Assembly: GCA_017445425.1 (NCBI GenBank)
Contig: JAFSUF010000031.1
Span: forward strand, 1-64,000
Direction of reading: 5' to 3'
Source: Bacteroidales bacterium
GTDB lineage: Bacteria > Bacteroidota > Bacteroidia > Bacteroidales > UBA932
DNA: 64,000 bases
This document shows, one piece after another, positions 44,990 through 52,343 of this stretch (positions within the stretch are counted from its first letter, which is position 1; each line of letters opens with the position of its first letter). The position numbers were made by a program, and so were the translations under genes. Under the pieces are notes generated by a model. It searched no databases, had not been told where the DNA came from, and was given only the letters and a program-made list of their open reading frames with translations.

Positions 44990-45544
44990 ATGAATAGGAT
45001 CCTTGATGACAGGGACTTGGCCGAACGTTGCAACAGGGGCGACAGGCAAGCGGAGGATGAGTTGTATAGAAGATATGCAGCGAAGATTTATACTCTCTGC
45101 CGGCGCTATATCGGAGATGACGAAGACGCCAAGGATCTGATGCATGACGCGCTCATTAAGGCTCTCGATAAAATAGATACTTTTAACTACTCTGGAGATG
45201 GTTCTCTGTATTCATGGATTCGCAAGATAGCCATCAACATGGCTATCAACCATATAAAACGGCACCGGTGGAGAATCGTAGCATTGGAAGACGGACTGCT
45301 TCAGACAAGCGATTTGATTGAGGATGATAATGTAACCTCAATTCCTCACGAGGTTCTTTTGGGCTGGATTACTTCTTTGCCGGATGTCAGAAGGGCAGTT
45401 TTCAATCTCTATTGCATAGACGGATATACGCATAGTGAAATTGCATCTATGCTGGGAATCAGCGAAAAGGGCTCTGCAGGGATTCTTGCACAAGCCAGGA
45501 AACAGTTGAAAGAAAAGATACGGCGTTATTTAAAAGAAGCATAA
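44990..45544 (+). CDS. ECF-type RNA polymerase sigma factor
   Basis: 184 aa. Sigma region 2 at about 25-92 (LYRRYAAKIYTLCRRYIGDDEDAKDLMHDA in two blocks; SLYSWIRKIAINMAINHIKRHR) and region 4 at about 122-175 (LPDVRRAVFNLYCIDGYTHSEIASMLGIS). It redirects RNA polymerase to a specific regulon. It abuts DUF4249-1 and is followed 10 nt later by a membrane protein whose short cytoplasmic N-terminus is suited to bind it. No FecR-type anti-sigma gene is present. Probable targets: the two elements at 39242 and 47457. Confidence 0.93.
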   Translation: MNRILDDRDLAERCNRGDRQAEDELYRRYAAKIYTLCRRYIGDDEDAKDLMHDALIKALDKIDTFNYSGDGSLYSWIRKIAINMAINHIKRHRWRIVALEDGLLQTSDLIEDDNVTSIPHEVLLGWITSLPDVRRAVFNLYCIDGYTHSEIASMLGISEKGSAGILAQARKQLKEKIRRYLKEA

Positions 45545-45554
45545 TTAAGCAACA

Positions 45555-46700
45555 ATGAATAATTGGGAAGATAATATAAAGGATATGCTGGAGGGGTATG
45601 AAAGCCCGCTCCCGGAGGGCAGTCTTGCAGAATTCCATGCCCGCAGGAAAGCCACGGCAAAAGCAGCTTCCATAAAGCGGCTGTGGCCTGTCTTGTTGGC
45701 GACAGCAGCTGCCGCTGCCATTTGTGTTCCGTTGTTCTTTAATCACCCTCACGAGAAGGTGAGCGACCTTCAAACAATTAACCAATCGCCTGAAGATATG
45801 GCTGTTGAGTCCGAAATCCCCATAACTGACGAATCACTCGCAAAGGAAAAAATCCCTTTGCCGGAGCCGTCTACAAATACCTCTATACTGCATACAAATG
45901 TCAGACAATTCGCATTTGATACTAATCAACGGCAAACATCTGTCCCGGTTGAGGTATATTCTATCAGCAAACAAGAAGGACCGACAGAGAAGATACAGAC
46001 CGCATTTGAAGATGTTGTCTCCGGGCAGCCGCCATACGACTATGTCGGAAACATGATTATTCCAGATATACCAAACCTGCCACACGATGTTGTCAAGCCA
46101 ACTCCCGTCCACAGGAGAATAACCGGCAGCATTATGTTGGCGGCCGGTCAACTGCCCGCAGCTGGTGAAAGTACAGCAAGCTTGTTTACGCCCAAGACCT
46201 CACCCTCCGGTTATTCCCATACTCACTATCTTCCAGTCAAGGCCGGTGTTACAGCCTCGGTGCCTATCTCCAACAAACTAAGCATCACCACAGGCATCAA
46301 TTACAGCCTGTATATGTCAAGCTATACCTACCGCATATCGCCCACGCAATTCGGGGAAAACATACAGTATGTACATTATCTGGGCATCCCTGTTTGTGTC
46401 AACTGGAAGTTTGTGTCAACTGGCAGTTTTGACTTTTATGTAGGGGCAGGGGTAGAGAAAGCCTTCTTTATGGGAGCCTCTCTCGCCGGCAGCAAAATAA
46501 AGAAAGATAGCGGCTATTTGTCGTTGCTGGGATCAGGAGGCGTTCAGTGGAATGCCTCAAAGCTGATTGGCATTTATCTGGAGCCCTCTTTGAGTTGGTC
46601 CGGCCTGTATGACCACCGCATAATGGAGACATATCTGACAGAACATCCCTTTACTTTTCTGGTTGCCACCGGAATACGTATCAATTTAAATAACAGGTAA
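45555..46700 (+). CDS. Putative dual-membrane-spanning anti-sigma factor with C-terminal beta-barrel
   Basis: 381 aa with an unusual build: cytoplasmic acidic/amphipathic head (1-42; WEDNIKDMLEGYESPLPEGSLAEF), one inner-membrane helix (about 43-62), a low-complexity Pro/Ser/Glu-rich linker (about 63-187) long enough to cross the periplasm, and an outer-membrane beta-barrel domain (about 188-381; alternating strands, last strand FLVATGIRINLNNR). No signal peptidase site is seen. This agrees with the dual-membrane anti-sigma (Dma) idea reported for Bacteroides, where such a protein holds an ECF sigma factor. Placement right behind the sigma gene supports that. Confidence 0.78.
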   Translation: MNNWEDNIKDMLEGYESPLPEGSLAEFHARRKATAKAASIKRLWPVLLATAAAAAICVPLFFNHPHEKVSDLQTINQSPEDMAVESEIPITDESLAKEKIPLPEPSTNTSILHTNVRQFAFDTNQRQTSVPVEVYSISKQEGPTEKIQTAFEDVVSGQPPYDYVGNMIIPDIPNLPHDVVKPTPVHRRITGSIMLAAGQLPAAGESTASLFTPKTSPSGYSHTHYLPVKAGVTASVPISNKLSITTGINYSLYMSSYTYRISPTQFGENIQYVHYLGIPVCVNWKFVSTGSFDFYVGAGVEKAFFMGASLAGSKIKKDSGYLSLLGSGGVQWNASKLIGIYLEPSLSWSGLYDHRIMETYLTEHPFTFLVATGIRINLNNR

Positions 46701-46702
46701 TT

Positions 46703-47458
46703 ATGAGACCTTTTTCCATCGTCACTTTTGTTGCTGTCTGTTTTATTACAAGCTGTACATCTTATCTTCCAGATCCGCTGTCAGACCGTGTTTATGAACC
46801 GGAGGCAATAGTAATAATACCGGGTGAATGCATCAGAGGCCCGTGGATAGAATCCGGCAGTAGCTTTCGCGTAACAGGGGATTACGACGGCCATCTTGGG
46901 TTTTTGATGCAATTGAGTTTGAATGTGGCCTTAGATAGTGAAATGACAACCGATAATGTCTATCGCCTCGTCCCAAGGGCCAGTATCATTGAAACTTTTG
47001 GCGAGGACGCCGCACAAGTCAAAAATGCATACCAGGAAATCTTCAATGAGTATCGCGCCCATTTTGGAGAGAAACCGGACAATGCTTTAGTATCAACTGT
47101 CTATTATTGCGGCGGACTGGTGATTACTGCCAATAAGGAGTTTGCCGGTATTCCAGCGGGAGAGAATCTGGCGCCCATTCTTCATGTGTTTCCCGACTAT
47201 CTGAAGGAGAGTGTCCCGATTCCGACAATAGATGTTCCAGAGAACTACATCCCGCTACAATTGAACAACCCCATCAAATTCTGGATAGACGGCTATGAGG
47301 TTGTTGATGAACTTGTCGAATTCGAGGTCAGTATGCCTGTGAAAATCGGCATGATGCTCACCTTGCTCCGTGACCGCATCACCAACCCCTCTGCCGAAAT
47401 GCAGTTTAAAGACGAAGTCCTGACAGGTCGCTTTGCCATTCCCCGCGGCCTGCGATGA
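46703..47458 (+). CDS. Uncharacterised lipoprotein A2 (paralogue of A1)
   Basis: 251 aa, lipobox Cys18 (VCFITSC). Shares with A1 (40712-41494) the PGEC start, TFGEDAAQVKNAY, ITANKEFAGIPAGENL, SVPIPTIDVPENY, and the C-terminal VKIGMMLTLLRDRITNPSAEM / DEVLT block. Begins 2 nt after the anti-sigma gene, so it ends the first operon while also leading into receptor 2. Its stop codon overlaps the second copy of the shared upstream element. Confidence 0.65.
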   Translation: MRPFSIVTFVAVCFITSCTSYLPDPLSDRVYEPEAIVIIPGECIRGPWIESGSSFRVTGDYDGHLGFLMQLSLNVALDSEMTTDNVYRLVPRASIIETFGEDAAQVKNAYQEIFNEYRAHFGEKPDNALVSTVYYCGGLVITANKEFAGIPAGENLAPILHVFPDYLKESVPIPTIDVPENYIPLQLNNPIKFWIDGYEVVDELVEFEVSMPVKIGMMLTLLRDRITNPSAEMQFKDEVLTGRFAIPRGLR

Positions 47459-47491
47459 CGTATTTTGGCATTTTGTTTTATTATTGTTAAC
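47457..47491 (+). promoter_or_regulatory. Shared upstream element, copy 2 (GACGTATTTTGG)
   Basis: Counterpart of 39242-39276; it begins inside the A2 stop codon, and its 12-mer ends 51 nt before the receptor 2 ATG. Suggests that receptor 2 and the genes behind it form a second transcription unit under the same control. Confidence 0.5.
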
Positions 47492-47519
47492 TTCACATCT
47501 TATCTTCATTTAAGATGGT

Positions 47520-49952
47520 ATGAAAAGGATATTGTGTGTTTTGATGATGGTCGTGGCGGGTGCGGCGGCCTTTGCCCAGAAGATAACGGTGAGCGGCTAT
47601 ATCACCGACGCGAAGAGCGGGGAGAGCCTGATTGGAGCCGGCGTCATTTATAATAACCCGGTGCAGGGGGCGCCCCTGGTGGGAGCGGTTTCTAACAATT
47701 ACGGCTATTACACGCTGAGCCTGCCGGCCGGGGAACGTTCCGTCACATGGTCGTTCCTGGGCTATGCCGACCACATCGAGACGCTCTTTTTGAGCCGGGA
47801 TACTGTGATTAACGTCCGTCTGGAGCCGTCGGCTTCCATCAAGGAGGCGGTGGTGACGGCGCGCAAGGAGGCGGGCTTGAACTCCACCAACACCGGCGCC
47901 CTGGAGGTGCCGCAGAGTGTGCTGGAGACCATGCCGGCCCTGTTCGGAGAGAAGGATGTGCTAAAATCGCTTCAGTTTTTGCCCGGCGTGCAGGGCGGTT
48001 CCACCGGGTCTTCAGGCATATATGTGCGCGGTGGCGGCCCGGACGAAAACCTTATCCTTCTGGACGATATCCCGCTCTATGGGGTCAATCACATGTTCGG
48101 CATCTTCTCTGTGTTTACGCCGGAGGCGGTGAAGAAGGTGACCCTGTTCAAGGGCTCCTTCCCGGCCCGCTACGGCGGTCGGTTGTCATCTGTGATTGAT
48201 GTGCGCACCAACGACGGCAACGACAAGGAGTTCCACGGCCTGGTGAGCGTGGGAATGCTCTCTGACCGGCTCCATCTGGAGGGGCCTATCGTGAAGGGTA
48301 CGACCACCTTCTCCATGAGCGGGCGCGTACTCCACTCGTTCCTGTTCGCTCCGGTATTGCGCTACTTTGACGTTCCGGCCAACTATTATTTCTACGACCT
48401 GAACGGCAAGATAGCGCACAAATTCAGCAACGGCGACCGCCTGATTGCGAGTGTCTATCATGGCCGCGACCGCTTCCTTGTGAAATATGACGATGACTAC
48501 AGTTATAATTACGACGATTACAACCATAGAGGGGCGGATTCTGACGTCGTACGCCGGGAAAACACCAACATCAACGTAGATTGGGGCAACACGGTGGGGG
48601 CACTGCGCTGGAACCATGCCTTTGGTAGCAAGCTGTTTGCGAACACCACCCTGGCCTACAACCACTACGAGATGGATGTTGATTTGACTTATCTCGATTA
48701 CAGTAAGGAAAACGGGATTGAAACCCAGCAAAAGATGGACGTGACCTATGATTCAGGTATAAACGATATCGATTTCAAGATGGATTTCGATTACAACCCG
48801 GTTCCCGAGCACCTTATAAAGTTTGGCGCGGAGTATATCCATCATGACTTCCGTCCGCAGACTGCTACCTTTTCCGAGAAGGAGACCGTCGGCAAGGAGA
48901 CGCTGATGGACACCACCATGAACATGTCTTCCGGCGGCAAGCTTATCGGGCATGAGGTATCGCTCTATATAGAAGATGACTTTGTGATAGGGCAGCGGCT
49001 CTCTTTCAATCCGGGGTTGCATCTGGGGTACTTCCGCACCCAGGGCAAGGATTACTTCTCTCCGCAGCCGCGCTTCTCCGGCCGCTTGGATATCGGTGGC
49101 GGGGTCAGCTTTAAGGCCTCTTACGCCCGGATGTCGCAATATGTCCACCTGCTTGCCTCCACAGATATTTCTCTCCCCACCGACCTCTGGGTCCCCATCA
49201 CCAAGGATATCAAACCTGAGACTGCCGACCAGTTCTCCCTTGGTACCTACTGGGATGCCGGTCATGGCTGGGAGTTCTCCCTGGAGGGATATTACAAGAA
49301 GATGGACAATATTCTGGAGTATAAGGACGGAATGTCGGTGCTCATCACCTCCAGCGGCTGGGAAGACAAGGTGGCGATGGGCCAGGGGCGAGCCTATGGC
49401 ATGGAGCTTTTTATCCAGAAGAAGACCGGCAACACCACCGGCTGGCTGGGTTATACGCTGGCAAAAAGCGAGCGCCGCTTCCCCGACGGAAGCATCAACC
49501 GCGGCGAGTGGTTCCCCTTCAAATACGACCGCAGGCATGACATCAGCCTGGTGGTGAACCACCGTTTCAACGACCGCATCGATATCTCGGGCAGCTGGAA
49601 ATTCTTTACCGGCGGTGTCACCACCCTCACTACCAGGGAATTCACCGTTGTGGACGTGAATTACAACCAGCGCGAAGCAGATTATGTTTCGTCCCGCGGC
49701 AACTATCGCCTCCCCCCGACTCACAATCTTAACATCGGAGTCAACTTCCACAAGAAGAAACGCCGCGGCGAGCGTATCTGGAACATCAGCCTGTATAACG
49801 TCTATAACAACATGAACCCCGACTTTGTATATAAGGAGAATACTGCAGAATACGATCCCGCCACATACAGCGTAATCCGGGAAGGGGTGAGGGTTAAAAA
49901 GATCACAGTGCTGCCGCTGCTGCCGTCGTTCAGTTACACCCGCAAATTTTAG
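47520..49952 (+). CDS. TonB-dependent receptor 2
   Basis: 810 aa; paralogue of receptor 1 over its whole length. Signal peptide (MKRILCVLMMVVAGAAAFAQ), carboxypeptidase-regulatory-like domain (VSGYITDAKSGESLIGAG), plug (LQFLPGVQGG, GIYVRGGGPDENLILLDDI), and barrel ending SYTRKF. No STN domain. Differences cluster in barrel loops, e.g. a Tyr/Asp-rich loop near residues 320-345 (DDDYSYNYDDYN) missing in receptor 1, pointing to different ligands. G+C is visibly higher than in the protease/A1 genes. Confidence 0.9.
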   Translation: MKRILCVLMMVVAGAAAFAQKITVSGYITDAKSGESLIGAGVIYNNPVQGAPLVGAVSNNYGYYTLSLPAGERSVTWSFLGYADHIETLFLSRDTVINVRLEPSASIKEAVVTARKEAGLNSTNTGALEVPQSVLETMPALFGEKDVLKSLQFLPGVQGGSTGSSGIYVRGGGPDENLILLDDIPLYGVNHMFGIFSVFTPEAVKKVTLFKGSFPARYGGRLSSVIDVRTNDGNDKEFHGLVSVGMLSDRLHLEGPIVKGTTTFSMSGRVLHSFLFAPVLRYFDVPANYYFYDLNGKIAHKFSNGDRLIASVYHGRDRFLVKYDDDYSYNYDDYNHRGADSDVVRRENTNINVDWGNTVGALRWNHAFGSKLFANTTLAYNHYEMDVDLTYLDYSKENGIETQQKMDVTYDSGINDIDFKMDFDYNPVPEHLIKFGAEYIHHDFRPQTATFSEKETVGKETLMDTTMNMSSGGKLIGHEVSLYIEDDFVIGQRLSFNPGLHLGYFRTQGKDYFSPQPRFSGRLDIGGGVSFKASYARMSQYVHLLASTDISLPTDLWVPITKDIKPETADQFSLGTYWDAGHGWEFSLEGYYKKMDNILEYKDGMSVLITSSGWEDKVAMGQGRAYGMELFIQKKTGNTTGWLGYTLAKSERRFPDGSINRGEWFPFKYDRRHDISLVVNHRFNDRIDISGSWKFFTGGVTTLTTREFTVVDVNYNQREADYVSSRGNYRLPPTHNLNIGVNFHKKKRRGERIWNISLYNVYNNMNPDFVYKENTAEYDPATYSVIREGVRVKKITVLPLLPSFSYTRKF

Positions 49953-49958
49953 AGAGCC

Positions 49959-51041
49959 ATGAGAAGATATTTATTGATGATACTGGCGGCGGCCTTTGTT
50001 TCAGTCTCTTGCGAGAATATCGTGGAGGAGATATGGAGCAGCGACAACGAAGCGATACTGGTACTTAACGCGCAGCTGAAGCAGGATGATACAAGCCACA
50101 GGATTTTCGTGAACTGTAGTTCCGGAGGCCGTTCTGAAGTAGTAAAGGATGCTGAAGTCTCTGTAAGTGTCAATGGTGCGGCGCCAGTAGCGGGGGTGCC
50201 GCTGGCATACTCAAGGGATTACAACGGATACACATTTGAGTTTTTTGACGGATACGAGGTAACGATGGCCCTTTCCCCCGGTGACAAGGTAGATGTCAAA
50301 GCCATGTGGAATTCACTCTCAGCCTCTGCAAGCATTGATGTGCCAGAGGCTTGCGGCTTGATAACGGCGGTGGATACCGCAATGATAATCGTGCCTGCGG
50401 CAGGCGAGGATGGCCATGACTACCGCAGCCGCCAGTACAGCATCGCCGTTCAGGACCGCTCCGGGGAGAAGAACTATTATATGCTCAGCTTCCAGGAGAC
50501 ATTTTACCGAATTTCTCCCACAGGGGAGATACTGGCACAGATAACTAACGAAGGCGCTTTTGACAGTTCTGCCGACCATCTGCTGCACCCGGTGGAGTCA
50601 AGTATTCTTGATGACATACTTGGCGACGACAACCGGTATAACATTTTTACCGACGAGTCGTTTGACGGCGCCTCCTGGACGCTTAAAGTGACGGACGCAA
50701 CATACGGCCTTTACGATGAGAATTGGGTGATGTTCTGGGATGATTTCCAGGCGGGAGACTATTATAGCATGGACAGGGTCATCAAGGTCTATACCCTTAC
50801 TTTTGAGGAGTATGTTTATCTGAAATCGATAATGGCTGCCAACAACGATCTCGGGTTCATGACTGAGCCGGTTATTTACGCAGAGAATGTTGATGGAGGA
50901 CTGGGCTTTGTTACTGCGATGACCCCCTCTGCCTATACCATAAAGTTCCCCGCTGAGCCCTATGCGGGCGAAATCCCCATCAATGCCTACCGTTACGTAG
51001 AAAAATGGATCTATACCGACTCTGAAGTTCCCGAAGAATAG
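49959..51041 (+). CDS. DUF4249 lipoprotein 2
   Basis: 360 aa with Cys19 lipobox (VSVSC). Paralogue of DUF4249-1: NEAILVLNAQLKQDDTSHRIFV, ALSPGDKVDVKAMW, VIKVYTLTFEEYVYL, VDGGLGFVTAMTPS. Follows receptor 2 by 6 nt, repeating the receptor/DUF4249 order of the first module, and presumably forms a complex with it at the outer membrane. Confidence 0.87.
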   Translation: MRRYLLMILAAAFVSVSCENIVEEIWSSDNEAILVLNAQLKQDDTSHRIFVNCSSGGRSEVVKDAEVSVSVNGAAPVAGVPLAYSRDYNGYTFEFFDGYEVTMALSPGDKVDVKAMWNSLSASASIDVPEACGLITAVDTAMIIVPAAGEDGHDYRSRQYSIAVQDRSGEKNYYMLSFQETFYRISPTGEILAQITNEGAFDSSADHLLHPVESSILDDILGDDNRYNIFTDESFDGASWTLKVTDATYGLYDENWVMFWDDFQAGDYYSMDRVIKVYTLTFEEYVYLKSIMAANNDLGFMTEPVIYAENVDGGLGFVTAMTPSAYTIKFPAEPYAGEIPINAYRYVEKWIYTDSEVPEE

Positions 51042-51048
51042 CCTGATT

Positions 51049-51801
51049 ATGAAACGACTACTTTTCACCTTAACCGTTGCAGCGCTGGTTATCATGACCG
51101 TTGCGGCAGTGGCCTGCCAGAAGGAGCCCGTTAATCCGGATCCCAAGGAGAAAGTGGATCCTGTGCCCGCGCCGGAGCCTGAACCCGCGCCGGAGCCCGA
51201 GCCTGAGCCTGAACCGGAACCTGAACCCGCTACGGTAGAGGGAACCATTTCCGATATGCTTTCAGTGGAAAACGGTACGCTGGTGATATCTTCAGAGAGC
51301 CTTGTGACAGCCGTTACGGAAGAAGGCTTTGTGGCTACCGACGGCAGCAAGGCGGTATATGTAAGCACAGCCGGCACAGATTTCAACTCAGTGGCAGAGA
51401 TTGGCGACATGGTAGAGTTCTCCGGCACCAAAACAGAATCGGGCGGAGTGCCGCAGATCGTGGAGGTGAGCGCACTGGAGGTTATATCCGGCCACAACCG
51501 CGTGAAGTATCCCAAGGATAAGGATATCACGGAGACGGCAGATACTTATTCTGCTGCAGAGGCAGAATATGTCAGCCTGAGGGGAGTCCTGACTATAACT
51601 GACGGCTGCTACAAACTGAAGATAGACGGCAACGCCTCAAGGGCGGGCCTGATTGTCTCTCCCGATCCGGAACTCTGTCTGGAAGAACGGGACGGTAAAC
51701 ATATAATGGTTTTCGGTTACTTCAACGGCATCTCCGACGGCAACTGCATCAATATAGTTGCCGCGGACTATGAAGATCTTGTGACCATAATAGTAAAGTA
51801 G
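51049..51801 (+). CDS. Lipoprotein with Pro-Glu linker and OB-fold-like domains
   Basis: 250 aa. Lipobox Cys23 (VAAVAC), then a Pro-Glu repeat spacer (about residues 39-61), then a beta-rich part of about 185 residues resembling two OB-fold-like domains found in Bacteroidota surface lipoproteins (EEGFVATDGSKAVYVSTAG, IGDMVEFSGTKTESGGVPQIVEV; EYVSLRGVLTITDGCYKLKIDG). Function unknown; the rigid acidic linker suggests surface display. Last gene of the second receptor unit, 7 nt after DUF4249-2, no counterpart in the first unit. Confidence 0.65.
   Translation: MKRLLFTLTVAALVIMTVAAVACQKEPVNPDPKEKVDPVPAPEPEPAPEPEPEPEPEPEPATVEGTISDMLSVENGTLVISSESLVTAVTEEGFVATDGSKAVYVSTAGTDFNSVAEIGDMVEFSGTKTESGGVPQIVEVSALEVISGHNRVKYPKDKDITETADTYSAAEAEYVSLRGVLTITDGCYKLKIDGNASRAGLIVSPDPELCLEERDGKHIMVFGYFNGISDGNCINIVAADYEDLVTIIVK
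51163..51231 (+). repeat. Pro-Glu coding repeat
   Basis: Imperfect tandem CCNGAR units coding for alternating Pro and Glu (with occasional Ala) within the lipoprotein gene. A site where slippage could change linker length. Confidence 0.6.
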
Positions 51802-51804
51802 GGC

Positions 51805-52341
51805 TTATTTCCCCGATTTCTTCCTTCCTGCGGATTTGGCCTTCTCGGGGGCCTTGTTATCGCCGTAGTCCTTGACCCATACCTGACGCTCGAAGGCCTG
51901 GTCCAGGGAGATCCAGGTCTCGGTGCGCTCGATACCCTCGATATTCTGGATGGTGTTGATGAGGACATTCATCAGGTGCTCGTTGTCAAAGCAGTATATC
52001 TTTATCATCAGGGCGTGTACGCCGGTGATAAAGTGGCACTCCACAACCTCGGGGAGTTTCTTGAGCTCCTGCACCACGTGGTTGTATTCGTTGGCGCTGG
52101 AGAGGGCGATGCCGATGTAGGCGCATACGTTGAGCCCAAGTGCCTGCGGCTTTACCAGCAGGCGGCTGCCGGTGATGATGCCCATATTCTCCATCTTCTT
52201 GACTCTCTGATGTATGGCAGCGCCGGAAATGCCGCATTCCCGGGAGATTTCGAGGTAGGGCATACGGGCATTCTTGACCAGAAATGCTAAGATTTTGAGG
52301 TCGGTGGCATCAAGCTGGTGACCTTCTGTGTTGATAGGCAT
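51805..52341 (-). CDS. Lrp/AsnC-family transcriptional regulator
   Basis: 178 aa. N-terminal winged HTH (LDATDLKILAFLVKNARMPYLEISRECGISGAAIHQRVKKME split, about 10-55) and C-terminal RAM/effector domain (about 75-150; VVECHFITGVHALMIKIYC). Cytoplasmic regulator likely sensing an amino acid. The tail is Lys/Ala-rich. Lies 2 nt after topA on the same strand and converges with the OB-fold lipoprotein gene. Confidence 0.92.
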   Translation of the reverse strand: MPINTEGHQLDATDLKILAFLVKNARMPYLEISRECGISGAAIHQRVKKMENMGIITGSRLLVKPQALGLNVCAYIGIALSSANEYNHVVQELKKLPEVVECHFITGVHALMIKIYCFDNEHLMNVLINTIQNIEGIERTETWISLDQAFERQVWVKDYGDNKAPEKAKSAGRKKSGK

Positions 52342-52343
52342 AG

